This document shows positions 40,601-51,247 of a stretch of 64,000 bases of DNA, in pieces; within the stretch, counting starts at the first letter, position 1, and every line of letters begins with the position of its first letter. Source of the DNA: Phymatolithon calcareum (taxonomy: Eukaryota; Rhodophyta; Florideophyceae; Hapalidiales). The stretch is from contig OZ345379.1 in the NCBI GenBank assembly GCA_977006965.1, positions 620,001-684,000 on the forward strand, read 5' to 3'. A model generated the notes under the pieces. It searched no databases, was not told where the DNA came from, and saw only the letters and a list, made by a program, of their open reading frames with translations. A program made the position numbers and the translations under genes.

Positions 40601-42206
40601 GAAAGGTCGACAACAATAAGTTGGTCAGAGCGGATGAATTCATGACGAAGGTATTGCATGGATTGTTCTCGGCATCACGGTCGTACGCCAGCACATGAGC
40701 GTCCGACGTTCTGCTGCTGTCCCTTATTGCGATACCGATGACTTCGATGAGAGTTTTCTCGGGGGTGAAGCGGTCTGTTTGCAGATGCCGGCAGCTGGCT
40801 TGCTTCAGTTGCATCCCCTAAGCCATGCATACAGATACAGTGCAGAAGAGCTTCCGTCCAAAAAAGAAATCCAAACGCATTCGTTCGCACCTGCCTCTGA
40901 AAGGACTCGTTCACGTTAATCCGTCCTCTGGAGTTGAGCTGACCGGTCGTCTCTCCGATGTTGATCGCTATCTTCCTGCTGCGACCGTACAGCCCGCGAC
41001 CGCATCTATCGTACCCTTTGTTAGAATGCCGTCGTTACATTGTACATGTACATTGTTTCACAATTCGCAGTATTGAACTTGTTGAATCCGCCACACTTTG
41101 TGTACCCACCACAAAGGACATGGCACTCACGAATCGTCGCAATACTCAAAAATCAGGGCGCAATGGCCGACCAGACTATTCCCACTGCCGTGTATCCGGC
41201 GAACAAATGACTCCGCAGGACCTTCGCAATTCCTCCATGGTCTAAATCGCCGAGTGGTACATTGACAGACAGAACCTCGTTGCTGATTTTTTTTGAAGCG
41301 TCAAGTGAATAACAAGTTATGCGTCAGAGAGATCCCGATAAAAAACTGCGGGAAATGACGCGTCTGTACACAACCGCGGAAGTGGACAGCCACCTTGCCC
41401 AAATGGGCAAGGTGCTGCTGTGGCCTGGCCCTACTCCGGCGAACAGTTCCTCCCACATTTATAGCCACTGGAGCGCCACGCCCTGTAATCATCTACAGAA
41501 CATTACAGTGGACCGGTACTGTATGATCTTGGACATGCGCCCGGGTGACGCCGCCGGAAATATTTTTGGTATAAATTCAGGGCTTCGCCTTCCAGGTCTG
41601 ATCCCTCCGCACCCGACCAAACTGCGCGCGCAGAAAGTAACCGTGTCCGATTGAAGAGGAACCGCATTGTGGCTTCTTAAGACCAATTCTCTTGTGAAGT
41701 TTTTGCAATTCGTTTCTTTTGCCATCGAATGCGCTAGGTCTCTATGCTGGTAACTTTTTTACCCATTTCAACTCACTTCTGGGATCGCTTCTTCTAGGCG
41801 TTACCCAAATCGTGCCAGCAAATAATATTCTGGCTTCGTATAAAAGCACTCATTGCACCTTGTCCATGGTGTTTATTGGGTCGTAAACGGAGCCGACAGA
41901 CTATGTGAAACAACTTTCAGAAAATTTAAGTTGGTCGCGCACCAGAAGGGCACCGTATTAAATTAGCTCAGCACAACATTCTGTGTGACCAAACCTCAGA
42001 TGTCAGAACGAAGACAGACAAAAAGTACCAAGCAATGCGAATTGGGTCAAACATGTGTCCTGGTCGAGCGCGTGGAAAAACCCAATCACGATAACGCATC
42101 GCAGCCCGAACATAAGGATCCAAAACCAAGATGTGTGATTGCCAAGTGGTATCCAAATTTCACAATTTAATGAGAAACGGTAAACTAAGTGCGGATCTGA
42201 AATTAA
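37686..42206. other. 4.5-kb stretch without a defensible gene
   Basis: Open frames up to 164 codons occur on both strands. The minus-strand pair at 39054-39302 and 38707-39201 is the most protein-like: a Lys-rich start (MAAKAKQSRSDISD), then KAWEYISEKKLFVVVLINGP in another frame. I do not recognise it, and joining the two would need an intron or frameshift. Two short perfect hairpins occur at 40213-40237 (arms gtgctggcacag) and 41392-41415 (arms caccttgccca). I see no tRNA or rRNA gene. Confidence 0.4.
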
Positions 42207-43295
42207 TTATTCAGCAATCATCTGCTTGTAGAACTTCTCTCCTACGGTCTTGTCGGGCTTCGTACTGGACAACTTCTGCTGAACCGCCTTCTTAGAAACA
42301 CGCGCATACGGATTCAACTTGTACATCTCCTCCTTGTTGCGTAGTGGGTTCTTCTTGCGCGGGATCCACATCTCCCTTTCCTTATTCGGAGCAATCGCAG
42401 TTTGAATTTCGTCCGAGTTAATAATACGGGCGATATCCGAGTTGGAGATAATAGACTTCGGAAGTACAAAGTTCTTCTTGCCCGAAGAGTTTGTCTCCCC
42501 AGTTCCATAAATCTTATCCAACTTGTCGACCGCACCCTCGGTCCAAACAATGAAACGTCCCACGTGACCGCCGGGGGCAAGCTGAAGTAGGTTCAGAGAG
42601 TCGACAGATGTGCATTCCACACCCGGAAGATTTCGGAACGCCTTGGTGATACCCTCATCCTTATCGAAGACAACAAGCGGCCCTCTGCGTTGCCGGAAAC
42701 GACGGTTACGCATCTTACCCTTGCCTGCGCGCAACTTCCTGGTGTACTTCACACGCTCAACGTCGTCATAAGCGCCAAGACGCTTAAGAAGCGATACAGC
42801 CTTCGAGGTCTTGTTCATGGACTGCACACTATTGTCAATCACGAGCGGGACCTCAGCAACATCTTCGATGTCGTGACCGCGGGCCATGACAAGCGCCGGG
42901 AGCGCGCTCGCGGCAAGAGCAGACACGACAGCGTAGCGCTTCTGCTGGAGCGGGACCTTGCGGTGCCACTTGCGCCAGATCTTTGTCGGGGCGAACATGC
43001 GTCCTCCACGGCACATGTTACCGAAGGCACCCTGTCCGGAACGGTGGGTACCGCCACCTGGAACACGGGGGATACGAGAGACGGCGCGACCAGTTCCCCA
43101 AGATTCGGCGGAACTCTGCATACCTGCAAGACGCGACACGGCGTACGGCTGGCGACGGTTCTTCGACATGTTGGTGAACACGGAATGCACAACATCAGTT
43201 CGAATCGGCGCAGTGAAAGCGGCCGGCATCACCGTCGAGCCCGCAGGCTCGCCCGTCTCGACGCTCAGCACGGTGACAATGGGGCGGGCGGCCAT
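42207..43295 (-). CDS. RPL4: 60S ribosomal protein L4 (uL4)
   Basis: The 362-residue protein is the cytosolic ribosomal protein uL4, the same length as the yeast protein and shorter than the human one, which has an extended tail. Typical blocks include [56 protein letters not shown] (the loop that lines the peptide exit tunnel), [28 protein letters not shown] and [19 protein letters not shown]. The C-terminal extension is basic and binds rRNA on the subunit surface. It acts in the large ribosomal subunit. The gene is a single exon on the minus strand and shares a 574-bp divergent intergenic region with the DEAD-box helicase gene. Confidence 0.98.
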   Translation of the reverse strand: MAARPIVTVLSVETGEPAGSTVMPAAFTAPIRTDVVHSVFTNMSKNRRQPYAVSRLAGMQSSAESWGTGRAVSRIPRVPGGGTHRSGQGAFGNMCRGGRMFAPTKIWRKWHRKVPLQQKRYAVVSALAASALPALVMARGHDIEDVAEVPLVIDNSVQSMNKTSKAVSLLKRLGAYDDVERVKYTRKLRAGKGKMRNRRFRQRRGPLVVFDKDEGITKAFRNLPGVECTSVDSLNLLQLAPGGHVGRFIVWTEGAVDKLDKIYGTGETNSSGKKNFVLPKSIISNSDIARIINSDEIQTAIAPNKEREMWIPRKKNPLRNKEEMYKLNPYARVSKKAVQQKLSSTKPDKTVGEKFYKQMIAE

Positions 43296-43869
43296 CTTTG
43301 GTGCTTGGATCTGTCGCTGTGGCGATCAACTCGATAATCAGAATTGACAAGGAGGAACACTGTTCAATTGCAATCAGGCTTTTCGATCCGTGTCGCCGCC
43401 GACGGCCCTTCTAATTACATTCCAATTGGATGATTGTAATTGGTTTTCACTATGATAAAGATTTCGAAAACCCGGTCGAGTTTTAGTGCAAATTTCGGAT
43501 CCGAAATTTGCAGGTTTTGTACCAAACTGTAAGCCGATCTCGTAAACAGGGTCGAGGTCGACCTCGCATCGTGAGGAATTCAGAACCACGACGGAGCGCG
43601 GCGTTTCGGCGTTTTCCGAAACTACAATTCCCATTATTGTGCATAACCCGCTTGAATACAGGCGCTTTTTCGTGCCGCTTTTCAAAAATTGGCACCAGCG
43701 TTTCAGTATCGCGTGTTTTCTGTCTCTGAAAACAGTACTCTAATAACCGCAGCTGCGATTCGCGTACTCTTGCATGCAAAATTCCTCGAGATTTCAGCCA
43801 ACTTTATGGAACCACGGGGCAGTCGGCACATTGTAACTTGAGGTTCGACTGGTCGCAGGCATTTCAATA
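43296..43869. promoter_or_regulatory. Divergent intergenic region between RPL4 and helicase genes
   Basis: The region holds the 5' flanks of both genes. It contains the 26-bp palindrome listed separately and the 14-bp palindrome cgaggtcgacctcg near 43552. Promoter function is inferred from the head-to-head layout only; I see no convincing TATA box. Confidence 0.45.
43487..43512. repeat. 26-bp perfect palindrome in a divergent promoter region
   Basis: The sequence is symmetrical about a central ggatcc, with arms tgcaaatttcgga and tccgaaatttgca. It lies 192 bp from the RPL4 start and 357 bp from the helicase start. A dimeric factor site is possible but unproven. Confidence 0.85.
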
Positions 43870-45891
43870 ATGGCAGCATTCATCACTGGACTCGGTTCGA
43901 TGTCCTCTTTCAATCGGACCGCTGAGAATTCCTTTTCCAAATGTAATAGGCGTCCACGCGTTGGGCATATTCGACGATGCGAACAATGCAAGCAAGTGAC
44001 CAAGGCCTGTGCAGTCACAACTGCAGATCTGGATGATGAAAGCTCGTCTCCTGGAGAGGTTTTCCAAGGCATTTCGCCTCAACTCCTGAACGCTGAAGGA
44101 AATGATATCTCAATTGTGCAGAGCAATTCAGGAAGCGCAGAGTTGGGCAATAGCTCGGGGTTTTATGTGGCTCCTATTCAAGACTATGTCGATATACAGC
44201 GACCGAATCATGACCAGCAAGCGGAAGGTGCCACTGCGTCGGAAGCCAAAGCCCCCATTGACCTTTTGGAGCTCGACGGCGCTGGAAGACAAGTACTTGA
44301 TTGTGGAAGCTACTCATCCGTTGTGGACGTGAATATCACCGTTGGTGGACTGCTGAACGTAAAGGACGAGGACAATAGTGAGCTGTTCACTGGCGTGGGT
44401 ATGGATGCCCTTCTTGAAAAAGAGCAATTCGTTCACAACCTTCTCAAGGAATTCTCTATCACCACTGCAACTCATGTCCAATTGGCGGCAATTCCTCGAA
44501 TTCAGCAAGGAGACGACGTCGTTATGCAAAGTCACACGGGAACTGGGAAGACTTTAGCGTTCTTACTTCCCCTATTGGAATCCATCGATACGGACTTTCC
44601 GCATGTACAAGCTATTGTGGTTGCCCCAACTCGAGAATTGGCAATGCAAATATATGGCGAATGTACCCGACTGTGCACTGGGACAGATATACTGAGCATG
44701 GCGCTGATCGGTGGTGCAAACCCAGCTCGTCAAATTGAAAAATTGCGTCGTCGTACACCTCATGTTCTTATCGGCACGCCGGGTCGTCTAGCAGAGTTGG
44801 AAGACCAACGCGCTGTTCATTTGCGAAAAGTTCGAATGGTCGTCATTGATGAAGTGGACCATTCTCTACAAGAGACATTTCGGGATAGCATTGACCGTCT
44901 GTTGTACAGATGTCCGAAGAATCGGCAATTGGTTCTAGTGTCTGCAACTGGGGATGTTGACACGGTACGAGAGTTTGCAACGAAACAAATGCGCACGTCC
45001 TTGCTTTTGCGGGTGGGCGATAAACAGCTCGTACCGAAGAATATCAGCAACTGGTATGTTGTTGTTCCACCGAGACTGCGCATCGAAACACTACGAAAAT
45101 TGATGAATGCAAATCCAGCCCCTGAAAGAGCGATTTGCTTTGTCAATGACCCCAGACGCGTCGACCTGGTCGTCGAACGATTGTATAAGATGAAAATTGG
45201 GGCCGCGGCGTTACGCGGAAATGCGCATAAGCTTGAGCGTGCGGAGGTTATCAAGGCTTTTCGGACAGGTCTTGTGCGCCTTCTCGTGACGACTGAGATT
45301 GCGGCTCGCGGCCTGGATGTCCGCGAGGTGAGTCATGTTTTCAACTTGGACCTTCCCACAGACGCAGATCATTACATTCACCGCGCTGGGCGGTGCGGTC
45401 GCGCTGGAGCGGAAGGCGTGGTTGTGAGCGTTGCCGTTCCAGAGACAGCCTTTGTGATCAATCGCCTAGAGAAGCAGTTAAAGCTTAAGATTACTCGTAT
45501 GGAGCCACGAGGCGGGCGTTATGCTGAGCCGTCGAAACATTTTTCAAGGAATGAGTCAACTGGCTCTGACAAAAGTTATTTGAACAAGGAGACGGTCAGG
45601 GTTGAAGGTGAACCAAATTCTACAACCACCAAGGTTAATGTTGTTCCATCTGCACGTCGTGATACTAGCACAGAGGAAAAGAAGGTGAAGGAGGTAAAAC
45701 GTGAAGCGTCAAAACGGACCGAAGATGTCGGTGAAACTTCAGTGCGAAAGCCGCACAAGAAGAAGAGACATTCGAAGGCGAGGAAGGCACAACCCAAAGT
45801 CCGAGTGAGCTCGAGGGATATCCAAATTTATGCAAAGGCACATGGCTGGGTTGGCAATCGAAGCTCAGGTCCCCCAAGAAGCGAAGACTAG
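43870..45891 (+). CDS. DEAD-box ATP-dependent RNA helicase, possibly organellar
   Basis: This 673-residue protein has the full helicase set: an upstream Q-motif glutamine (Q204), motif I SHTGTGKT (221-228), Ia PTRELA (253-258), Ib TPGR (303-306), motif II DEVD (327-330), III SAT (358-360) and, in the second RecA domain, ARGLDV and HRAGRCGRAG (motif VI). Motif II reads DEVD rather than the usual DEAD; the metal-binding Asp-Glu pair is kept. Such enzymes unwind short RNA duplexes in ribosome assembly, splicing or mRNA turnover. The first 45 residues are basic, Ser-rich and poor in acidic residues, compatible with an organellar transit peptide. The domain order resembles plant plastid and mitochondrial DEAD-box helicases. 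The C-terminal tail (about 540-673) is Lys/Arg-rich and probably binds RNA non-specifically. Confidence 0.9.
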   Translation: MAAFITGLGSMSSFNRTAENSFSKCNRRPRVGHIRRCEQCKQVTKACAVTTADLDDESSSPGEVFQGISPQLLNAEGNDISIVQSNSGSAELGNSSGFYVAPIQDYVDIQRPNHDQQAEGATASEAKAPIDLLELDGAGRQVLDCGSYSSVVDVNITVGGLLNVKDEDNSELFTGVGMDALLEKEQFVHNLLKEFSITTATHVQLAAIPRIQQGDDVVMQSHTGTGKTLAFLLPLLESIDTDFPHVQAIVVAPTRELAMQIYGECTRLCTGTDILSMALIGGANPARQIEKLRRRTPHVLIGTPGRLAELEDQRAVHLRKVRMVVIDEVDHSLQETFRDSIDRLLYRCPKNRQLVLVSATGDVDTVREFATKQMRTSLLLRVGDKQLVPKNISNWYVVVPPRLRIETLRKLMNANPAPERAICFVNDPRRVDLVVERLYKMKIGAAALRGNAHKLERAEVIKAFRTGLVRLLVTTEIAARGLDVREVSHVFNLDLPTDADHYIHRAGRCGRAGAEGVVVSVAVPETAFVINRLEKQLKLKITRMEPRGGRYAEPSKHFSRNESTGSDKSYLNKETVRVEGEPNSTTTKVNVVPSARRDTSTEEKKVKEVKREASKRTEDVGETSVRKPHKKKRHSKARKAQPKVRVSSRDIQIYAKAHGWVGNRSSGPPRSED

Positions 45892-47125
45892 TTTTTGTCT
45901 ATTCAAACTTGTCATTTTGATAAACACCTGGGCCTTTGGGCATATCAGGGAAACTCTCGTTACCAGATTACTAGATTACTGTAGCTTTCGCTCACTCGGG
46001 TTCTACTTGTTTGTGCAACAGCGGGAAACTCGACATTAGAGACTGCATGTGCCATTTTGTGGAGGTAAATTTTTAGACTTTTAAAAATGTCTTCTGATGA
46101 GATAATAACACTTGCGCTCCCGAACTCAAGGACACTAAAAGCGAGCATTGGAATCAGGGTCCAAAGTAGGTCTATTCTATAGAATGTAGGCATATTTCAC
46201 ACTTTTTTGGAAACCCATTTCCGAAGAAGTGTGACAATAGTGCCGTGTTGTGTTGCAAGCCTCAGAGTGGAGCCAATTTCGCTTTGTGCTTCGAATGTAC
46301 TTAGGAAAATTAAAGTTCAATTCTCACGTCCCCAACATCGCAAAAAAGGCTTAAGCCTTGTAGAAGATCATTTCTCACAAACAAGTTCATGGACGAATTC
46401 ATCTCTACGTAGTCAATTCTGTTGTGGGTATGAGATCGCCAATACCAGTCAGGCGATCGCCATAGTTAGTGGTCACGGAAAGGAGCTTGCAGACGCAGCG
46501 CAGACACACGGAGAGCACATAGGCATTGCATTCGTATCGTCGACGATGTGCTAGACATGGCGGCGAGCGAATCGGCGCTGGGTAAACCGGTGTGCGATGA
46601 CTTGCGGCAGGGACATTCGACGGCCTGCCCGCAGTGACCGCACGCTGTTGGAAGCGTCCTTCCTGGAGCGCCCTGTCGCCGGACACAAACAAGCAACGCA
46701 GAGCGCGGGATGTCAGAGTACTTCATTAGCGGACGGACGGTGCGGCCGGAAGCATTCATGATGGTGCGACGTGCACCACGCGGTAGTTCAATACAACTTG
46801 TGAAACACCGTCCTGGTATGTCGTGATCATTGGCAGAGGCTGGAAAAAAGGCATTGGCAAGCTATTCCCCCACATATGAGATGCACAAAAGCAGACGGTG
46901 CGCAGTGCATACCGCCGTTGGCGGGTAGCCATGCCTCAATTTTGACCTTAAAGGCTCGCGATGTATTGCCCTGTACTACTGTATCTGCCGAGAAAACTCA
47001 ATTCTCAACTAAGTATCATCAAATCTCAGTACTTCACGCTAGCAAGCGGTAACTTTATGTTGACAAAATACGACATCAATTCGAAGAACCCACTACGTGC
47101 ACGGTAAATTTAACTATCTCCTGAG
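45892..47125. other. Convergent intergenic region, nothing assigned
   Basis: The region holds the 3' flanks of the helicase and NB-ARC/WD40 genes. Opposing frames at 46207-46554 (plus) and 46466-46759 (minus) overlap and match nothing I know. Confidence 0.4.
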
Positions 47126-50100
47126 CTACACTAAGAGCTCTCCTATGACGACTTGACCATCTGAGAGACCAGCTACAGCTTTTGAATGCAGCTTACTGTA
47201 GCAAAAGTCGGCACATCTATATGGCATGGTGGCGACTTGAACTGTTTTCGCGTTCTCCCCTGTTGCGAATATCCTGCGGTCCTTCCCTTGTATCATGTAT
47301 CCAGGACGTTGCATCCAGGTTCCAGTGCTGGCGTCCAACAGAAAAACCTCATCCGACGTATGTACAACACACAATTCACTGCCAGCGTCGAATTCAAGAC
47401 TTCTGATGAATCCTTCGTAGTGCACACCCCGGTAATTGCCATGCCCTGTGATGCCATCATGAGCGCATTCCCCGCTCTCCCCATCCCATACACGAACAGT
47501 TTTGTCATCAGATCCCGAAATAATTCGACTTCCGTCCCCGCTCATTGCAACGCACCGCACCCAACCCTCGTGTCCACGGAGTGGTCCCAGTACGCATTCT
47601 CCGCTCTCCCCATCCCATACACGAACAGTTTTGTCATCAGATCCCGAAATAATTCGACTTCCGTCCCCGCTCATTGCAACGCACCGCACCCAATCCTCGT
47701 GTCCACGGAGTGGTCCCAGTACGCATTCTCCGCTCTCCCCATCCCATACACGAACAGTTTCGTCATAAGATCCCGAAATAATTCGACTTCCGTCCCCGCT
47801 CATTGCAACGCACCGCACCGAATCCTCGTGTCCACGGAGTGGTCCCAGTACGCATTCTCCGCTCTCCCCATCCCATACACGAACAGTTTTGTCATCAGAT
47901 CCCGAAATAATCCGACTTCCGTCCCCGCTCATTGCAACGCACCGCACCAAATCCTCGTGTCCACGGAGTGGTCCCAGTACGCATTCTCCGCTCTCCCCAT
48001 CCCATACACGAACAGTTTCGTCATCAGATCCCGAAATAATTCGACTTCCGTCCCCGCTCATTGCAACGCACCGCACATAATCCTCGTGTCCACGGAGTGG
48101 TCCCAGTACGCATTCTCCGCTCTCCCCATCCCATACACGAACAGTTTTGTCATCAGATCCCGAAATAATCCGACTTCCGTCCCCGCTCATTGCAACGCAC
48201 CGCACCGAATCCTCGTGTCCACGGAGTGGTCCCAGTACGCATTCTCCGCTCTCCCCATCCCATACACGAACAGTTCCGTCATCAGATCCCGAAATAATTC
48301 GACTTCCGTCCCCGCTCATTGCAACGCACCACACCCAACCCTCGTGTCCACGGAGTGGTCCCAGTACGCATTCTCCGCTCTCCCCATCCCATACACGAAC
48401 AGTTTTGTCATCAGATCCCGAAATAATTCGACTTCCGTCCCCGCTCATTGCAACGCACTTCACCCAACCCTCGTGTCCACGGAGTGGTCCCAGTACGCAT
48501 TCTCCGCTCTCCCCATCCCATACACGAACAGTTTTGTCATCAGATCCCGAAATAATTCGACTTCCGTCCCCGCTCATTGCAACGCACCACACCCAACCCT
48601 CGTGTCCACGGAGTGGTCCCAGTACGCATTCTCCGCTCTCCCCATCCCATACACGAACAGTTTTGTCAGCAGATCCCGAAATAATTCGACTTCCGTCCCC
48701 GCTCATTGCAACGCACCGCACATAATCCTCGTGTCCACGGAGTGGTCCCAGTACGCATTCTCCGCTCTCCCCATCCCATACACGAACAGTTCCGTCATCA
48801 GATCCCGAAACAATCCGACTTCCGTCCCCGCTCATGGCAACACTGGTGATCATATCGTCATGACCCTTCAGTGTGCGTACAGTACACATCGCTTTCAAAT
48901 CGAAAACATGGATTTCGTGTCCTTGCACAACTGCAATTATATTTTGTTCATCGCTCAAACACAGAGCTCCAACGTTCCCCTCAAAGTCGATACGGAAGAG
49001 TTGTCCGGCATCGGCCCTCCATCGCAGCTCGTGCTTCGGCACATAGTGAGGCTTCGGAACATGCATCGACACACTTGACAGGAAGCGCCGCACAAACTCT
49101 GAGGATGGGCACTGCGATTGCAACCGACCGTACATCTCAAACGGAGTTGCGTGTATACTATTGTTGATGTTCACCCAGCTTTCTTCGAGGGCGCTGCGCA
49201 CTGCGTCCGCCCCAATAGCTCTCCCGCTCCCATGCGATAATTCCTGAAAATCGTCCCGCAGAGCCACTATTCCTCCAACCTTCATGCGCCTCTGTGACCA
49301 TCGTACATCGGACAGCAACGATTCCAGCTCACACCCTTCGCTCATCGCCAAGTGTCGAGCGAGGTTCTTTTCAATGTACCCATCCTCGGGTACTTTTTCA
49401 AAATCCCACCACTCGCGGCAATCATGCATATTTGACTGCAGAACGTTACCAGCCTCTTTCCTCATGTATCCGTCGAGGAACCGCGCATGCCAAAGAGAAG
49501 TACGATTGTTTTCAACAGATAGTGTCTTGGCTTGTTCAAGCATGAGATCGTGCAGCGCCAACCCGTCAACCTTTCCCGCTGGCGTTGCCTGCCGGCGTCG
49601 CAAAACTAGGTGCATATCTGAGAGTTTAGACATAAGTTGCTTAGTCGCTCGCTCATTTGTCTCCCACAGACGTCTCAGGCACGTCCGAGGAATCCAAGCC
49701 TGCTTGCGTAGAACACTCAGCGCCTCAAATTTTTCTTTCACGTTCAATTCGCATCCAAGTTTCCTCCGACCTTCTGTGCCACCCGCCCACTTCTCGCAAT
49801 GCCGCAAACTGGTCTCAATCACAGCTCTCAGTCCCCGGTACTCATCAACACTTTCGTCCCCTATGCTTTCGATGTTTTCTTTCAGCTCATGCGCATATGT
49901 TATTACCGACTCACCAATGATGCCACTGTTTTCTTCGATTAAATTGCGCAGACTGGTCCCAGCAGCACCTAATGCCACTGGCAGTCCAGCGCACACATCC
50001 AAGATATCTCGAAATGCCGTCCAAGTGTCGCCTGATTCTTCAATAGATTCAGTTTCGATGCCAGCGTACTTGGCGAGAATGCTCGTCGCCTGTTGCCCGC

Positions 50101-51247
50101 GAAATTCGCGCGGGCTGAACTTCACCTCGAGGAACTGTTGTGAGATGGACTTCTCCCGTGTCGATATGACCATCGCACTTGATGGTGAGTTGTAAAGCAA
50201 GAGCTTAAGGGAACTAAGATATCCGATTGGGTGTCCCTCGAAGGACCAGATATCATCGCATACGAACAGGGCACACCTACCTTTGAACCACAGAGACGCT
50301 TGATTAGCAGCTGATTCTGCAGATCTCTTCTCTTTGATATCCCTGGCAAGAGACTTGCCGCCCGAGCTTTCAACAAAGTGTGCAACACGTTCAATCACAT
50401 CCTCTTCAGCAGCGTCTTGTCCAAGAGTGATGAAGAAGACCCCGTCGACGTACTTGTTCTTCACTTCCGATTCACGGCAAAGACCCTGAAGTGCAACAGT
50501 TTTCCCCACGCCACCCATTCCCACTGCCCCAAGCACACCCGGACTAACAGCAGCCGTCACCCTTACACTGGCAGTGTTCGACAATACTTCACGCTTCAAA
50601 AATGCCTCCATGGTATCACCACTGTAGTTTAGCACCACTTTGTTTGAAAGCAGAGGTTCAGCAAAATGCGCAAGGTATTCGTCACATGGCACCCTGTCAT
50701 TAACTCTCATCGAAGGGGTAACGAGAGCTATTGCTACAAGGTTAATCGCCAGTTGAGCATCCTTCCATATCGCGTCAAGCTTTTCAAGCGCTGTTTTCAC
50801 CTTGTTCACCCTAGAGAATAGCATGGCCTCGTTCACTAGGCGACCGTCAACAATTCGATTCCTGCTTCGCAATGAACGACGCCCTTGTGTCGAAGAGCTA
50901 ACGACAACACGAGAGCTCCCACTCGCAGTTGCAGAAGAGCTCTCTCTTGTAAACTCATCCTCTAGGCTCTTCAAGATATCCTCTGCCCTTGTCAGATACC
51001 CCTCAACGTTATTGAGAATGGTGCGAAACGTGCTTGTCGCACGTTCCCCAATAAATTCCTTGTCTTCCGCAAGCGTTGCTTCGATACTTTCAACACTTGT
51101 TTTGCAGTCTTTGAAGGACTTGATTGAAGAACCCCAGTTGTCCGGCAGTGACCCAAAGTCTTCGCAGCGCTTCTTGAAGTTGGACAATCTCTGTTCAAAC
51201 TGATTGATCATGCCGACAACTCCGAGCACAAGACCGACTGTAGCCAT
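47126..51247 (-). CDS. NB-ARC/WD40 receptor-like (NLR) protein
   Basis: This 1,373-residue, single-exon protein has an NLR-like layout. Residues 1-190 are helical (MATVGLVLGVVGMINQFEQR) and may be a HeLo/RPW8-like four-helix effector domain; that is inference. The NB-ARC ATPase module follows: P-loop GMGGVGKT (243-250), Walker B LFVCDDIW (326-333), GLPVAL (421-426) and an MHD-like LHDLMLEQA (565-573). Residues about 760-1310 form WD40 repeats, eleven of them near-identical 43-residue units. STAND proteins of this type are ATP-driven switches that oligomerise when the repeat domain senses a ligand. Fungal members govern allorecognition and plant NLRs immunity. The ligand here is unknown. All nucleotide-binding motifs are intact, so it should be functional. 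It is divergent from the galactokinase gene. Confidence 0.92.
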   Translation of the reverse strand: MATVGLVLGVVGMINQFEQRLSNFKKRCEDFGSLPDNWGSSIKSFKDCKTSVESIEATLAEDKEFIGERATSTFRTILNNVEGYLTRAEDILKSLEDEFTRESSSATASGSSRVVVSSSTQGRRSLRSRNRIVDGRLVNEAMLFSRVNKVKTALEKLDAIWKDAQLAINLVAIALVTPSMRVNDRVPCDEYLAHFAEPLLSNKVVLNYSGDTMEAFLKREVLSNTASVRVTAAVSPGVLGAVGMGGVGKTVALQGLCRESEVKNKYVDGVFFITLGQDAAEEDVIERVAHFVESSGGKSLARDIKEKRSAESAANQASLWFKGRCALFVCDDIWSFEGHPIGYLSSLKLLLYNSPSSAMVISTREKSISQQFLEVKFSPREFRGQQATSILAKYAGIETESIEESGDTWTAFRDILDVCAGLPVALGAAGTSLRNLIEENSGIIGESVITYAHELKENIESIGDESVDEYRGLRAVIETSLRHCEKWAGGTEGRRKLGCELNVKEKFEALSVLRKQAWIPRTCLRRLWETNERATKQLMSKLSDMHLVLRRRQATPAGKVDGLALHDLMLEQAKTLSVENNRTSLWHARFLDGYMRKEAGNVLQSNMHDCREWWDFEKVPEDGYIEKNLARHLAMSEGCELESLLSDVRWSQRRMKVGGIVALRDDFQELSHGSGRAIGADAVRSALEESWVNINNSIHATPFEMYGRLQSQCPSSEFVRRFLSSVSMHVPKPHYVPKHELRWRADAGQLFRIDFEGNVGALCLSDEQNIIAVVQGHEIHVFDLKAMCTVRTLKGHDDMITSVAMSGDGSRIVSGSDDGTVRVWDGESGECVLGPLRGHEDYVRCVAMSGDGSRIISGSADKTVRVWDGESGECVLGPLRGHEGWVWCVAMSGDGSRIISGSDDKTVRVWDGESGECVLGPLRGHEGWVKCVAMSGDGSRIISGSDDKTVRVWDGESGECVLGPLRGHEGWVWCVAMSGDGSRIISGSDDGTVRVWDGESGECVLGPLRGHEDSVRCVAMSGDGSRIISGSDDKTVRVWDGESGECVLGPLRGHEDYVRCVAMSGDGSRIISGSDDETVRVWDGESGECVLGPLRGHEDLVRCVAMSGDGSRIISGSDDKTVRVWDGESGECVLGPLRGHEDSVRCVAMSGDGSRIISGSYDETVRVWDGESGECVLGPLRGHEDWVRCVAMSGDGSRIISGSDDKTVRVWDGESGECVLGPLRGHEGWVRCVAMSGDGSRIISGSDDKTVRVWDGESGECAHDGITGHGNYRGVHYEGFIRSLEFDAGSELCVVHTSDEVFLLDASTGTWMQRPGYMIQGKDRRIFATGENAKTVQVATMPYRCADFCYSKLHSKAVAGLSDGQVVIGELLV
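47463..48881 (-). repeat. Eleven tandem 129-bp WD40 units, nearly identical in DNA sequence
   Basis: Units start at 47463 and recur every 129 bp to 48753, with no length change. They encode residues about 790-1261 of the NB-ARC/WD40 protein. Each unit reads GHE-x-x-V-x-C, then VAMSGDGSRIISGS, then x-D-x-T and VRVWDGESGECVLGPLR. Differences concentrate at five amino-acid positions: unit positions 4 (D/G), 5 (Y/W/S/L), 7 (R/W/K), 23 (D/A/Y) and 25 (K/G/E). The main silent difference is one Arg codon (CGA/CGG). The first-translated unit (48753-48881) is the most divergent. Copies this alike are expected to recombine and change in number. Confidence 0.95.

Noticed and set aside
47463-48881. The regular repeats as a CRISPR-like array or satellite
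   Set aside because: The units are contiguous, without spacers, and encode WD40 repeats in frame within a long protein.
47186-49078. A 630-codon open frame antisense to the WD40 array
   Set aside because: The repeat period of 129 bp is divisible by three, so one stop-free antisense unit stays open through all copies. The peptide is a monotonous shadow of the WD40 array and has no domain of its own.
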